From: Ottowia sp. oral taxon 894
Lineage (GTDB): Bacteria > Pseudomonadota > Gammaproteobacteria > Burkholderiales > Burkholderiaceae_C
Length of the DNA stretch: 64,000 nt
Assembly: GCF_001262075.1 (NCBI RefSeq)
Contig: NZ_CP012073.1
Coordinates: forward strand, 2,095,001-2,159,000
Direction: 5' to 3'
Below, piece after piece: positions 53,603 to 63,448 of this stretch. The notes below the pieces were generated by a model. That model searched no databases and was not told where the DNA came from. It worked only from the letters and a program-made list of their open reading frames with translations. A program made the translations under genes and the position numbers. The number at the start of each line of letters is the position of its first letter. Position 1 is the stretch's first letter.

Positions 53603-54409
53603 ATGACACAGGGTTTTCTGGCGGGCAAGAAGCTGCTCGTGACCGGCGTTTTGTCCAACCGTTCCATTGCCTACGGCATTGCCCGCGCCTGTCGCGCGCA
53701 AGGGGCCGAGCTGGCTTTCAGCTACGTGGGCGAGAAGTTCAAGGGGCGCATCACCGAGTTCGCCGCCGAGTTCGGCAGCAAGCTGGTGTTTGATTGCGAC
53801 GTGGCCGATGACGCGCAGATTGAGCGCCTGTTCGCCGATCTGGGCGCGGCCTGGGGCCGGTTTGACGGCTTTGTGCACTCCATCGGCTTTGCGCCGCGCG
53901 AGGCGATTGCGGGCAATTTTCTGGATGGCCTGTCGCGCGAGGGCTTTCGCATCGCGCACGACATCAGCGCCTACAGCTTTGCCGCCATGGCCAAGGCGGC
54001 GCTGCCGTATCTGAACGACCGCTCGGCGTTGCTGACGCTGAGCTATCTGGGTGCGCTGCGCGCCATTCCCAACTACAACACGATGGGGCTGGCCAAGGCC
54101 AGTCTGGAAGCGGCGGTGCGCTATCTGGCCGAGGCGCTGGGCCGCACGGCCGATGGCCGCTGCGTGCGCGTGAACGGCATCAGCGCCGGCCCCATCAAGA
54201 CGCTGGCGGCCAGCGGCATCAAGGACTTTGGCAAGCTGCTGGGCCGCGTGGCCGACGCCGCGCCGCTGCGCCGCAACGTGACGATCGATGACGTGGGCAA
54301 CGTGGCAGCCTTTTTGCTGAGCGACCTGGCCGCAGGCGTGACGGCCGAAATCACCTACGTGGACGCAGGCTTCAGCCAGACGGCCGGACTGTCGGCGGAC
54401 ATGGTCTGA
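53603..54409 (+). CDS. fabI: Enoyl-ACP reductase FabI, copy 2
   Basis: Identical in protein sequence to the copy at 51179, in the second 2,424-bp unit. It carries the same 42-bp divergent upstream region and CCGGAG ribosome-binding site, so it should be expressed independently. Catalytic Tyr148, Tyr158 and Lys165 are intact. The absence of visible divergence implies a very recent duplication or ongoing gene conversion. Confidence 0.95.
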   Translation: MTQGFLAGKKLLVTGVLSNRSIAYGIARACRAQGAELAFSYVGEKFKGRITEFAAEFGSKLVFDCDVADDAQIERLFADLGAAWGRFDGFVHSIGFAPREAIAGNFLDGLSREGFRIAHDISAYSFAAMAKAALPYLNDRSALLTLSYLGALRAIPNYNTMGLAKASLEAAVRYLAEALGRTADGRCVRVNGISAGPIKTLAASGIKDFGKLLGRVADAAPLRRNVTIDDVGNVAAFLLSDLAAGVTAEITYVDAGFSQTAGLSADMV

Positions 54410-54420
54410 AGCCCCCTGCT

Positions 54421-55984
54421 CTTCGGCGCGGGCGGCGGCGCTGCCGAAAAGCTCGGCCATTTCCTGCCCCGGCAAGGCGGCGCCGGCATAGGCCAGCGAC
54501 GTGATGTCAAAGTCAAACCGGTCCAGCCGCTGCTGGTAGAGGGCGAAATCGACGGCGCGCAGGCTCAGGCGCACGCCGATTTTTTCCAGGTTGCGCTGCC
54601 ACGCGCCCACCACGCGCGCGCCTGCTTCGCTGCTGTCCAGGTATTCCAGCGCCAGGGGCTGGCCTTGCGCGTTGCGCAGCCAGCCGCTGGCGTCGGGCCG
54701 CCAGCCGGCCTCGGCCAGCAGCGCCTGGGCGCGGCGCAGGTTGTGGCGCAGGCCGTGGGGGCCGTCTTCGGGGCGGTCGGTGCGCGGCGGCTCGAAGGCG
54801 GCTCCGAAGGCGGCGGCGGGAATTTGGGCGCGCAGCGGCTCCATCAGGGCCAGCTGGGCGGCGTCGGGCAGGCCCTCGGCGGCGCATTCGGTGTTGCCGA
54901 ACAGGCCCTTGACGCGGTTGTAGCTGCCGTAGAAAAAGCGCCGGTTCATCCACTCATAGTCCAGCGCCAGGCCCAGCGCCTGCCGCACGCGCGCATCTTG
55001 CAGGGCCGGGCGGCGGCTGTTGAGCACATAGCTTTGAAAGCCGGTGGGCAGCCGGTGGCGAAAGCTGCCTTTGACCAGCTCGCCCGTGGCAAAGCGCTTG
55101 CCGCTCATGCGCCGCGCCCAGTCGCCAGCGGAGAACACGCGCATCAGGTCGAACTCGCCCGCCTTGAAGGCTTCCAGCCGGGCGGTGTTGTCGCGGTAAA
55201 TCTTGACGAGGATGCGGTCGAAATGGCCCGTGCCGCGCCGCACGTTCAGATCGCTCCCCCAGTAAGCGGGGTCGCGCACGTAGGTGATGTCTTTGCCAAA
55301 GCGAACGGGGCCGATGCGGTAGGGGCCGCTGCCAATGGGCGGCTCCATCACCACTTCATTGAAGGGCTTGCCCTGGCCCCACTGGCGGCTGAACACGGGC
55401 AGCGCGCCCACGGTCAGGGGCAGCTCGCGCGAGGGCTTTTTGAAGCGAAAGCGCACGGTGCGCTCATCCAGCACATCAGCGCCCGCCACATCGGCCATCA
55501 AAGTGGCGTAAGCAGGGCGGGCGTGGGGGCCGGTGAGGGTGTCAAAACTGTGCTTGACATCTGCGGCCAGCACCGGGTCGCCGTTGTGAAAGCGCGCCTG
55601 CGGCCGCAGGCGGAAAGTGGCCGAAAGGCGGTCGGGCGCCACCTCCACATCTTCGGCCAGCAGGCCGTAGGCGCTGCCCGCTTCGTCCAGCGAGCCGATG
55701 AGCAGGGTGTCAAACAGCAAGTCATCCAGATACGCAGGCGCCGTGCCTTTGAGGGTGAAGGGGTTGTATTTATCGAAAGTGGACACGCGAAAGCTGCTGA
55801 CCAGCCGCAGCTCGCCGCCCTTGGGCGCGTCGGCATTCACGTAGTCGAAATGGGCAAAGCCGGGCGGGTATTTCAGCTCGCCCCACAGGGCGTAGCCGTG
55901 GGCGGCGAAGGCGGCGGGGGCGGCCAGCGCGGCAGTCAGAGTCAGCCCCGCGCAGGCCCGTGCAAAGCGGCGGATTCGATACAT
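54421..55984 (-). pseudogene. 3'-truncated yejA-like gene, copy 3
   Basis: Same structure as the truncated copy at 51997: 521 codons of the solute-binding protein joined at the repeat junction to antisense fabI sequence, with the C-terminal 99 codons lost. Confidence 0.9.
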
Positions 55985-56026
55985 TCGCGGATTCTGTCTC
56001 ACACGCACTCACCGGAGTTTTCATTC

Positions 56027-56833
56027 ATGACACAGGGTTTTCTGGCGGGCAAGAAGCTGCTCGTGACCGGCGTTTTGTCCAACCGTTCCATTGCCTACGG
56101 CATTGCCCGCGCCTGTCGCGCGCAAGGGGCCGAGCTGGCTTTCAGCTACGTGGGCGAGAAGTTCAAGGGGCGCATCACCGAGTTCGCCGCCGAGTTCGGC
56201 AGCAAGCTGGTGTTTGATTGCGACGTGGCCGATGACGCGCAGATTGAGCGCCTGTTCGCCGATCTGGGCGCGGCCTGGGGCCGGTTTGACGGCTTTGTGC
56301 ACTCCATCGGCTTTGCGCCGCGCGAGGCGATTGCGGGCAATTTTCTGGATGGCCTGTCGCGCGAGGGCTTTCGCATCGCGCACGACATCAGCGCCTACAG
56401 CTTTGCCGCCATGGCCAAGGCGGCGCTGCCGTATCTGAACGACCGCTCGGCGTTGCTGACGCTGAGCTATCTGGGTGCGCTGCGCGCCATTCCCAACTAC
56501 AACACGATGGGGCTGGCCAAGGCCAGTCTGGAAGCGGCGGTGCGCTATCTGGCCGAGGCGCTGGGCCGCACGGCCGATGGCCGCTGCGTGCGCGTGAACG
56601 GCATCAGCGCCGGCCCCATCAAGACGCTGGCGGCCAGCGGCATCAAGGACTTTGGCAAGCTGCTGGGCCGCGTGGCCGACGCCGCGCCGCTGCGCCGCAA
56701 CGTGACGATCGATGACGTGGGCAACGTGGCAGCCTTTTTGCTGAGCGACCTGGCCGCAGGCGTGACGGCCGAAATCACCTACGTGGACGCAGGCTTCAGC
56801 CAGACGGCCGGACTGTCGGCGGACATGGTCTGA
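56027..56833 (+). CDS. fabI: Enoyl-ACP reductase FabI, copy 3
   Basis: Identical to copies 1, 2 and 4, in the third repeat unit. All catalytic and cofactor residues are present, and the start context is the same. Function as for copy 1; its presence is best read as a dosage increase. Confidence 0.95.
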   Translation: MTQGFLAGKKLLVTGVLSNRSIAYGIARACRAQGAELAFSYVGEKFKGRITEFAAEFGSKLVFDCDVADDAQIERLFADLGAAWGRFDGFVHSIGFAPREAIAGNFLDGLSREGFRIAHDISAYSFAAMAKAALPYLNDRSALLTLSYLGALRAIPNYNTMGLAKASLEAAVRYLAEALGRTADGRCVRVNGISAGPIKTLAASGIKDFGKLLGRVADAAPLRRNVTIDDVGNVAAFLLSDLAAGVTAEITYVDAGFSQTAGLSADMV

Positions 56834-56844
56834 AGCCCCCTGCT

Positions 56845-58408
56845 CTTCGGCGCGGGCGGCGGCGCTGCCGAAAAGCTCGGCCATTTCCTGCCCCGGCAAG
56901 GCGGCGCCGGCATAGGCCAGCGACGTGATGTCAAAGTCAAACCGGTCCAGCCGCTGCTGGTAGAGGGCGAAATCGACGGCGCGCAGGCTCAGGCGCACGC
57001 CGATTTTTTCCAGGTTGCGCTGCCACGCGCCCACCACGCGCGCGCCTGCTTCGCTGCTGTCCAGGTATTCCAGCGCCAGGGGCTGGCCTTGCGCGTTGCG
57101 CAGCCAGCCGCTGGCGTCGGGCCGCCAGCCGGCCTCGGCCAGCAGCGCCTGGGCGCGGCGCAGGTTGTGGCGCAGGCCGTGGGGGCCGTCTTCGGGGCGG
57201 TCGGTGCGCGGCGGCTCGAAGGCGGCTCCGAAGGCGGCGGCGGGAATTTGGGCGCGCAGCGGCTCCATCAGGGCCAGCTGGGCGGCGTCGGGCAGGCCCT
57301 CGGCGGCGCATTCGGTGTTGCCGAACAGGCCCTTGACGCGGTTGTAGCTGCCGTAGAAAAAGCGCCGGTTCATCCACTCATAGTCCAGCGCCAGGCCCAG
57401 CGCCTGCCGCACGCGCGCATCTTGCAGGGCCGGGCGGCGGCTGTTGAGCACATAGCTTTGAAAGCCGGTGGGCAGCCGGTGGCGAAAGCTGCCTTTGACC
57501 AGCTCGCCCGTGGCAAAGCGCTTGCCGCTCATGCGCCGCGCCCAGTCGCCAGCGGAGAACACGCGCATCAGGTCGAACTCGCCCGCCTTGAAGGCTTCCA
57601 GCCGGGCGGTGTTGTCGCGGTAAATCTTGACGAGGATGCGGTCGAAATGGCCCGTGCCGCGCCGCACGTTCAGATCGCTCCCCCAGTAAGCGGGGTCGCG
57701 CACGTAGGTGATGTCTTTGCCAAAGCGAACGGGGCCGATGCGGTAGGGGCCGCTGCCAATGGGCGGCTCCATCACCACTTCATTGAAGGGCTTGCCCTGG
57801 CCCCACTGGCGGCTGAACACGGGCAGCGCGCCCACGGTCAGGGGCAGCTCGCGCGAGGGCTTTTTGAAGCGAAAGCGCACGGTGCGCTCATCCAGCACAT
57901 CAGCGCCCGCCACATCGGCCATCAAAGTGGCGTAAGCAGGGCGGGCGTGGGGGCCGGTGAGGGTGTCAAAACTGTGCTTGACATCTGCGGCCAGCACCGG
58001 GTCGCCGTTGTGAAAGCGCGCCTGCGGCCGCAGGCGGAAAGTGGCCGAAAGGCGGTCGGGCGCCACCTCCACATCTTCGGCCAGCAGGCCGTAGGCGCTG
58101 CCCGCTTCGTCCAGCGAGCCGATGAGCAGGGTGTCAAACAGCAAGTCATCCAGATACGCAGGCGCCGTGCCTTTGAGGGTGAAGGGGTTGTATTTATCGA
58201 AAGTGGACACGCGAAAGCTGCTGACCAGCCGCAGCTCGCCGCCCTTGGGCGCGTCGGCATTCACGTAGTCGAAATGGGCAAAGCCGGGCGGGTATTTCAG
58301 CTCGCCCCACAGGGCGTAGCCGTGGGCGGCGAAGGCGGCGGGGGCGGCCAGCGCGGCAGTCAGAGTCAGCCCCGCGCAGGCCCGTGCAAAGCGGCGGATT
58401 CGATACAT
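56845..58408 (-). pseudogene. 3'-truncated yejA-like gene, copy 4
   Basis: Third truncated copy of the solute-binding protein gene, identical to those at 51997 and 54421, ending at the repeat junction. Confidence 0.9.
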
Positions 58409-58450
58409 TCGCGGATTCTGTCTCACACGCACTCACCGGAGTTTTCATTC

Positions 58451-59257
58451 ATGACACAGGGTTTTCTGGCGGGCAAGAAGCTGCTCGTGACCGGCGTTTT
58501 GTCCAACCGTTCCATTGCCTACGGCATTGCCCGCGCCTGTCGCGCGCAAGGGGCCGAGCTGGCTTTCAGCTACGTGGGCGAGAAGTTCAAGGGGCGCATC
58601 ACCGAGTTCGCCGCCGAGTTCGGCAGCAAGCTGGTGTTTGATTGCGACGTGGCCGATGACGCGCAGATTGAGCGCCTGTTCGCCGATCTGGGCGCGGCCT
58701 GGGGCCGGTTTGACGGCTTTGTGCACTCCATCGGCTTTGCGCCGCGCGAGGCGATTGCGGGCAATTTTCTGGATGGCCTGTCGCGCGAGGGCTTTCGCAT
58801 CGCGCACGACATCAGCGCCTACAGCTTTGCCGCCATGGCCAAGGCGGCGCTGCCGTATCTGAACGACCGCTCGGCGTTGCTGACGCTGAGCTATCTGGGT
58901 GCGCTGCGCGCCATTCCCAACTACAACACGATGGGGCTGGCCAAGGCCAGTCTGGAAGCGGCGGTGCGCTATCTGGCCGAGGCGCTGGGCCGCACGGCCG
59001 ATGGCCGCTGCGTGCGCGTGAACGGCATCAGCGCCGGCCCCATCAAGACGCTGGCGGCCAGCGGCATCAAGGACTTTGGCAAGCTGCTGGGCCGCGTGGC
59101 CGACGCCGCGCCGCTGCGCCGCAACGTGACGATCGATGACGTGGGCAACGTGGCAGCCTTTTTGCTGAGCGACCTGGCCGCAGGCGTGACGGCCGAAATC
59201 ACCTACGTGGACGCAGGCTTCAGCCAGACGGCCGGACTGTCGGCGGACATGGTCTGA
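58451..59257 (+). CDS. fabI: Enoyl-ACP reductase FabI, copy 4
   Basis: The last copy, identical in protein to the others. It is the one attached to the original downstream flank (CTGCTTTTCAGAACCTG) and the terminator at 59299. It is therefore the ancestral 3' end of fabI, while copy 1 is attached to the ancestral intact yejA. Confidence 0.96.
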   Translation: MTQGFLAGKKLLVTGVLSNRSIAYGIARACRAQGAELAFSYVGEKFKGRITEFAAEFGSKLVFDCDVADDAQIERLFADLGAAWGRFDGFVHSIGFAPREAIAGNFLDGLSREGFRIAHDISAYSFAAMAKAALPYLNDRSALLTLSYLGALRAIPNYNTMGLAKASLEAAVRYLAEALGRTADGRCVRVNGISAGPIKTLAASGIKDFGKLLGRVADAAPLRRNVTIDDVGNVAAFLLSDLAAGVTAEITYVDAGFSQTAGLSADMV

Positions 59258-59298
59258 AGCCCCCTGCTTTTCAGAACCTGTTCACAGACACGAAAAAA

Positions 59299-59317
59299 GG
59301 GCGCGCGGCGCCCTTTT
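59299..59317. terminator. Bidirectional Rho-independent terminator
   Basis: GGGCGC (59299-59304) and GCGCCC (59308-59313) form a GC stem with loop GCG. TTTT follows on the plus strand (end of fabI copy 4) and a T-run from AAAAAA on the minus strand (end of the gene at 59356). Confidence 0.88.
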
Positions 59318-59355
59318 CTCATGGCAGACGGCGTCTGCCCGAGGCAATCGCTTTG

Positions 59356-59706
59356 TTACTGCACGATGCGCAGCGCATCCACGTCGATCTCGGTGGTTTC
59401 CATCACGTCAGCGTCAACTTCACCCACGATCTCCACCGTGGTGCTGGCCGCAATGGGCTGGCCTTGCGGGAACAGATGGCCGTCAATGTCCACGCGGATT
59501 TCGCCCGTGCCGTCGGAGAAGATGTATTTGTCGCCGCGTAGCTGGCGCACGATCTTGCCGCGCAGGGTCACATGCTGGTCATCCACGGGGTGGGCCAGAA
59601 TGGCCTGCACGCTGGCAGGCGCAGGGGTCGAGCCAGGGCCGGCGTACTGGGCGAAGGAAGCGGCAGCAGCGGCCATCAGGGCCAAGGCGAGAGCGGTTTT
59701 TTTCAT
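59356..59706 (-). CDS. Exported BOF (YgiW/YdeI OB-fold) protein
   Basis: A 116-residue periplasmic protein with a signal peptide (TALALALMAAAAASFAQYAG). A bacterial OB-fold domain follows, with the family pattern DDQHVTLRGKIVRQLRGDKY, IFSDGTGEIRVDID and VEIVGEVDAD. BOF proteins such as YgiW and YdeI are linked to stress and antimicrobial-peptide tolerance; ligands are unclear. The ATG at 59706 places the signal correctly. It faces fabI copy 4 across a shared terminator. Confidence 0.88.
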   Translation of the reverse strand: MKKTALALALMAAAAASFAQYAGPGSTPAPASVQAILAHPVDDQHVTLRGKIVRQLRGDKYIFSDGTGEIRVDIDGHLFPQGQPIAASTTVEIVGEVDADVMETTEIDVDALRIVQ

Positions 59707-59991
59707 GGCGTCTCTGAAAAAAGTGGAGAGAAAGGCGCGCATTCTGGCGGCCTGCCGCGCGGCGGCGCGGGCGCTGCCATCTAAATTGAGCGTTTAATGG
59801 GTGTATCAGAAAGCAGGGGGCGCGCTTGACGCACCCCCGCTTTCTTTCTGCCGCTGCCGCCGGTTTGCGCGCTGACCTCCGGCTTTCAATTCCCTGGCCT
59901 CCAATTCCGCCTGGGCATTGGGGGCAAGAGCGGCTTGATACAGTCGCCGCTTTTTCCGCTTCTTCTTACTGCAAGACAAAGGCATTTGCAC

Positions 59992-60264
59992 ATGGCACGC
60001 ATGGTTCACTGCATCAAGCTCGGCAAAGAGGCCGAGGGACTGGACTTTCCGCCCTATCCGGGCGAGCTGGGCAAGCGCATCTGGGAAAGCGTGAGCAAGC
60101 AGGCTTGGCAAGACTGGCTGCGCCACCAGACCATGCTCGTGAATGAAAACCGCCTGAACATGGCCGACCAGCGCGCCCGCGAATACCTCAAGCGCCAGAT
60201 GGAGGCGCACTTCTTCGGCGCGGGCGCCGATCAGGCCGCAGGCTACGTGCCGCCCACCCAGTAA
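59992..60264 (+). CDS. yggX: Fe(2+)-trafficking protein YggX
   Basis: A 90-residue cytoplasmic protein with the YggX pattern: [40 protein letters not shown], and [20 protein letters not shown]. YggX protects iron-sulfur clusters and supports iron supply under oxidative stress. The ATG at 59992 matches the family N-terminus ([10 protein letters not shown]). It has its own terminator and looks like a single-gene transcript. Confidence 0.96.
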   Translation: MARMVHCIKLGKEAEGLDFPPYPGELGKRIWESVSKQAWQDWLRHQTMLVNENRLNMADQRAREYLKRQMEAHFFGAGADQAAGYVPPTQ

Positions 60265-60300
60265 GCGCCCAAAGAGCGCTCCGGGAGCATCCGCCAGAAA

Positions 60301-60331
60301 GGGCGACCGCGCGAAGCGGTTGCCCTTTTGC
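60301..60331 (+). terminator. Rho-independent terminator after yggX
   Basis: GGGCGACCGC (60301-60310) pairs with GCGGTTGCCC (60316-60325), 10 bp including one G-U, loop GCGAA, followed by TTTTGCTTTTTT. Confidence 0.9.
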
Positions 60332-60366
60332 TTTTTTGCGCTGCCTTCGCGCTGCCGGGGGCGCTT

Positions 60367-60771
60367 TCAGCCGCTGGCGGCGGGCGGGCGCTCCAGCCGC
60401 CACTGCGTCAGGCGGCCATGGACGAATTCCGCCGTCACGCTGGAGCCGCCGCCATCGCGCCAGCGCCAGGCTTCGGCCTGCGGCTGGCTGGCTGGCTCCA
60501 CGCGTTCGCCCAGCGCGCCCGTCATGGCCACCACATGCAGCAGCGGCAGGCGCGGGCGCAGGCGGGCGTTGAGCATCACGGCGCTGTCCACATAGCCCAG
60601 GGGCCGCGCGGCGGCGCGGCGCATCACCGCCAGCAGCCGCGTGCAGTGCAGCAGCGCCCACAGCACCACGCCGCTGGCCGCCAGCGCCAGGGCTGGCCAG
60701 CCGCCCTTGAGCCAGGCCGCAGACAGCAAACCCAGCAAGGCCAGGGGCACAAGCAGGCGCGCGGCGTTCAT
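60367..60771 (-). CDS. Small inner-membrane protein of unknown function
   Basis: A 134-residue protein with two hydrophobic helices at the N-terminus (LLVPLALLGLLSAAWL and ALALAASGVVLWALLHC). A cytoplasmic or periplasmic beta-rich part follows (MLNARLRPRLPLLHVVAMTG, then WRWRDGGGSSVTAEFVHGRL). I do not recognise the family. It starts 14 bp after the UPF0114 gene and is probably in the same transcript. Confidence 0.65.
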   Translation of the reverse strand: MNAARLLVPLALLGLLSAAWLKGGWPALALAASGVVLWALLHCTRLLAVMRRAAARPLGYVDSAVMLNARLRPRLPLLHVVAMTGALGERVEPASQPQAEAWRWRDGGGSSVTAEFVHGRLTQWRLERPPAASG

Positions 60772-60785
60772 GCCTTGCGGACCGC

Positions 60786-61388
60786 TCAATGCCCGCCGTG
60801 CGCGGCGGCGGAGGTCATCAGCCGGTCCACCAGGGCGATGGCCAGCGCCGACAGCAAAAAGGTGAGGTGTATGCCTGTTTGCGCGATCAGCATGCGGTCG
60901 GAATAGTTGTCGGCGTTGATGAAGGTTTTGAGCAGGTGGATGGAGCTGATGCCGATGATGGACAGCGCCAGCTTCACCTTCAGCACGCTCGCGTTCACAT
61001 GGCTGAGCCATTCCGGCTGGTCGGGGTGGTCCTCCAGGTTCAGGCGGCTGACAAAGGTCTCGAAGCCGCCGACGATCACCATGATCAGCAGGTTGGAAAT
61101 CATCACCACGTCAATCAGCGCCAGCACCACCAGCATGATGACCGTCTCATTCAGCGCCGCCACGGGCGCGCCGCTCTTGTAGCCAATGCTCTCCACCAGC
61201 GCCTGCAAGGCATGCTTGTTGCCAAAGGCCGCTTCCACCAGATGCCACAGCTCCATCAGAAAGTGCGCCACATAAACGCCTTGCGCCACGATCAGCCCCA
61301 GATACAGCGGCAATTGCAGCCAGCGGCTGGCAAAAATCAGGGCGGGCAGAGGCCGCAGGCGCGGCGGCGAGAGATCGGCTTGATTCAT
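60786..61388 (-). CDS. UPF0114/YqhA-family membrane protein
   Basis: A 200-residue inner-membrane protein with about four transmembrane helices. The family blocks are [40 protein letters not shown] and [20 protein letters not shown]. These match the UPF0114 (YqhA, TIGR00645) family, whose role is unknown. First gene of a two-gene minus-strand unit. Confidence 0.9.
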   Translation of the reverse strand: MNQADLSPPRLRPLPALIFASRWLQLPLYLGLIVAQGVYVAHFLMELWHLVEAAFGNKHALQALVESIGYKSGAPVAALNETVIMLVVLALIDVVMISNLLIMVIVGGFETFVSRLNLEDHPDQPEWLSHVNASVLKVKLALSIIGISSIHLLKTFINADNYSDRMLIAQTGIHLTFLLSALAIALVDRLMTSAAAHGGH

Positions 61389-61541
61389 GACGGGGCGTGA
61401 AGAAAAAAGCGGCGGATTTTAAAAATCTTGCCCACAGTCTGCTTCCCGGTCAGGCGCTGGCTGGCCAGCCTTGGCGGTCTTGGCCTCAGAACCTGTTCAA
61501 AGCCAGCATTCAGAGGCTTCCACAAGAGTGTTTTGCTCTTA

Positions 61542-61622
61542 CAAGAGGAGCAAATTTGAGGCCATGAAAACGTGGCTTGCGCGCTTTTCACTAAGACCTC
61601 ATGCTATTGAACAAGGAGCTAA
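61542..61622 (-). repeat. Dispersed intergenic repeat, copy 16
   Basis: A reverse copy (CAAGAGGAGCAAATTTGAGG, core TTTTCACTAAGACCTCATGC, TATTGAACAAGGAGCTAA). It is preceded at 61488 by AGAACCTGTTCA. It lies in the 353-bp gap between the UPF0114 gene and the permease; no gene is seen there. Confidence 0.88.
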
Positions 61623-61692
61623 TCAAGGCGTGAAGTCCGCTTGCCCCGAAAGCATGAGCGGGCGGCGCTGCTGTAGCCAGCTTCAAACAAGA

Positions 61693-61727
61693 CGCCCGCG
61701 CGGCCTGCCAGCCTGCGCGGGCGTTTT
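61693..61727. terminator. Hairpin downstream of the amino-acid permease
   Basis: CGCCCGCGC (61693-61701) and GCGCGGGCG (61715-61723) form a perfect 9-bp stem. TTTT follows on the plus strand. On the minus strand, the direction of the permease, the T-run is weak (TCTTGTTTG). Confidence 0.65.
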
Positions 61728-61741
61728 GCGCGCTGCAGCGC

Positions 61742-63217
61742 TCAGTCGCGGTCGGTCTTGCTCAGATCCACTTCCTTGAGCGTAATCAGGCGCGTGCGGT
61801 AGCGCAGCTTGTGATAGACGAGAAAGCCGAAGAACACGGGCAGCCCCATGTAGGTGACCAGCAGGCGCTCCCAGTCGAAATCGCCGTCCAGTATCAGCTT
61901 GGTGTCTTGCCCGATGATGACCAGCACGCACAGCGCCAGCGCCAGCAGCGGGCCGAAGGGAAACCATTTGGCGCGGTAGCGCAGCCCGGAAAGCGGCCTG
62001 CCTTGCGCCACCCAGGCGCGGCGGAAGCGGTAGTGGCTGATGGCGATGCCCACCCAGGCAATAAAGCCCGTCAGGCCCGAGGCGGCCAGCACGTACTGGT
62101 AAGCCGCGTCGTTGCCCAGTTGCAGCATGTAAACGCCCAGCACCAGCGCGCCCGTGGCCAGCAGGGCGGGCATGGGCACGCCGCGAGCATCCACCTTGCC
62201 GAAGGCGGGCCAGGCCAGGCCGCTGCGCCCCATGGCGTAGAGCATGCGCGTGGAGGCATACATGCCCGAATTGCCCGCCGAGAGAATGGAGGTGAGGATG
62301 ACGGCATTCATGGCCGCCGCCGCAAAGGCCAGCCCGGCGCGCTCGAATACCAGCGTGAAAGGCGATTTGGAGATTTCATCCACGTCCGCGCCCAGCAATT
62401 CGGGGCTGGTATAGGGAATAATGAGGCCGATAATGGCGATGGCGAGAATATAGAAAATCAGGATACGCCAGAAAACCTGGTCAATGGCGCGGGGAATGTT
62501 TTTTTCCGGCTCCTCTGATTCGCCTGCGGTAATGCCAATCAGCTCCGTGCCCTGGAATGAAAAGCCCGCCACCAGAAAAACCCCCAGCGTGGTCAGGAAC
62601 TGCCCGCCCAGGCTGCCGCCCAGAAAAGGCGCGTCGCCCATGCTGAAGTTTTTCAGCCCGATATATTGGCCGCCCATGATGCCGAAAATGGTGAGCACGC
62701 CGATGCCGAGAAAAATAATGACGGTGACCACCTTGATGAGCGCCATCCAGTATTCGGTTTCGCCATACACGCGCACCGAGGCCATGTTGAGCAGAAAAAT
62801 CATGCATAAAAACAGCAGGCTCCAGCCCCAGGCGGGCATGAAGTTGCGCAGCGGCTCCCAGTAGCTGATGACGACGGCGGCCACGCTCACGTCCACCGCC
62901 GCCGTGATCACCCAGTTGAACCAGTAATTCCAGCCCAGCGCGAAGCCCAGCGAAGGATCGACAAAGCGCGTGGCGTACGTGCTGAAGGAGCCGGAAACGG
63001 GCATGAACGTGGCCATTTCGCCCAGCGACGTCATGAAGAAATAGACCATGAGGCCAATGGCGGCGTAAGCCACCAGCGCCCCGCCCGGCCCGGCGCTGTG
63101 AATGGCCGAGCCGCTGGCCATGAACAGGCCCGTGCCAATGCAGCCGCCAATGGCGATCATGGAAAGATGCCGCGCCTTGAGGCGGCGCTGGATATGGTGG
63201 ACAGCAGTGTCTGACAT
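61742..63217 (-). CDS. APC-family amino-acid permease (LysP/GabP-like)
   Basis: A 491-residue permease with twelve predicted transmembrane helices. The APC signature is at the N-terminus (RRLKARHLSMIAIGGCIGTG, LFMASGSAIHSAGPGG), followed by SLGEMATFMPVSGSFSTYAT and GFSFQGTELIGITAGESEEP. The pattern is closest to the lysine/aromatic/GABA group that imports amino acids with protons; lysine is a reasonable guess. The ATG at 63217 gives the usual short charged N-terminus. It is divergent from a solute-binding protein gene, with 231 bp between. Confidence 0.88.
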   Translation of the reverse strand: MSDTAVHHIQRRLKARHLSMIAIGGCIGTGLFMASGSAIHSAGPGGALVAYAAIGLMVYFFMTSLGEMATFMPVSGSFSTYATRFVDPSLGFALGWNYWFNWVITAAVDVSVAAVVISYWEPLRNFMPAWGWSLLFLCMIFLLNMASVRVYGETEYWMALIKVVTVIIFLGIGVLTIFGIMGGQYIGLKNFSMGDAPFLGGSLGGQFLTTLGVFLVAGFSFQGTELIGITAGESEEPEKNIPRAIDQVFWRILIFYILAIAIIGLIIPYTSPELLGADVDEISKSPFTLVFERAGLAFAAAAMNAVILTSILSAGNSGMYASTRMLYAMGRSGLAWPAFGKVDARGVPMPALLATGALVLGVYMLQLGNDAAYQYVLAASGLTGFIAWVGIAISHYRFRRAWVAQGRPLSGLRYRAKWFPFGPLLALALCVLVIIGQDTKLILDGDFDWERLLVTYMGLPVFFGFLVYHKLRYRTRLITLKEVDLSKTDRD

Positions 63218-63448
63218 GAATGTGAATGCTGAAAACGAAAACCGCAATTGTGCGTGAGGCCGCGCGCCAAGGCGCGGCGGCAGGGGTTGCCGCAGGCGGC
63301 GGCGCGCGGCGCAGGCGATCCAACCCCCGGTTGGATGGTTATGTGAAAAATATCGTTTCGGGCGCGGCGCAAATGTGGTTTGATACGCGCCTTCGCTGAA
63401 GCGGCGCGGCCCGCGCCGGTTTTCCCTATTCCGACAGGAGCAAATGAA

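Larger units (their letters stand above)
49573..59268. repeat. Fourfold tandem direct repeat of 2,424 bp (fabI amplification)
   Basis: Units run 49573-51996, 51997-54420, 54421-56844 and 56845-59268. Each contains the 5' 1,564 bp of yejA and complete fabI with 11 bp of downstream sequence. I see no difference between copies, and the encoded proteins are identical. The internal junction joins the fabI 3' flank (CCCCTGCT) directly to yejA (CTTCGGCG). Comparison with the unique flanks (yejA GAGC|CTTCGG; fabI CTGCT|TTTCAG) shows no shared bases at the breakpoint. Confidence 0.95.

Noticed and set aside
49573-59268. CRISPR or satellite-like array
   Set aside because: The repeat unit is 2,424 bp with whole genes and no spacers; it is a gene amplification.
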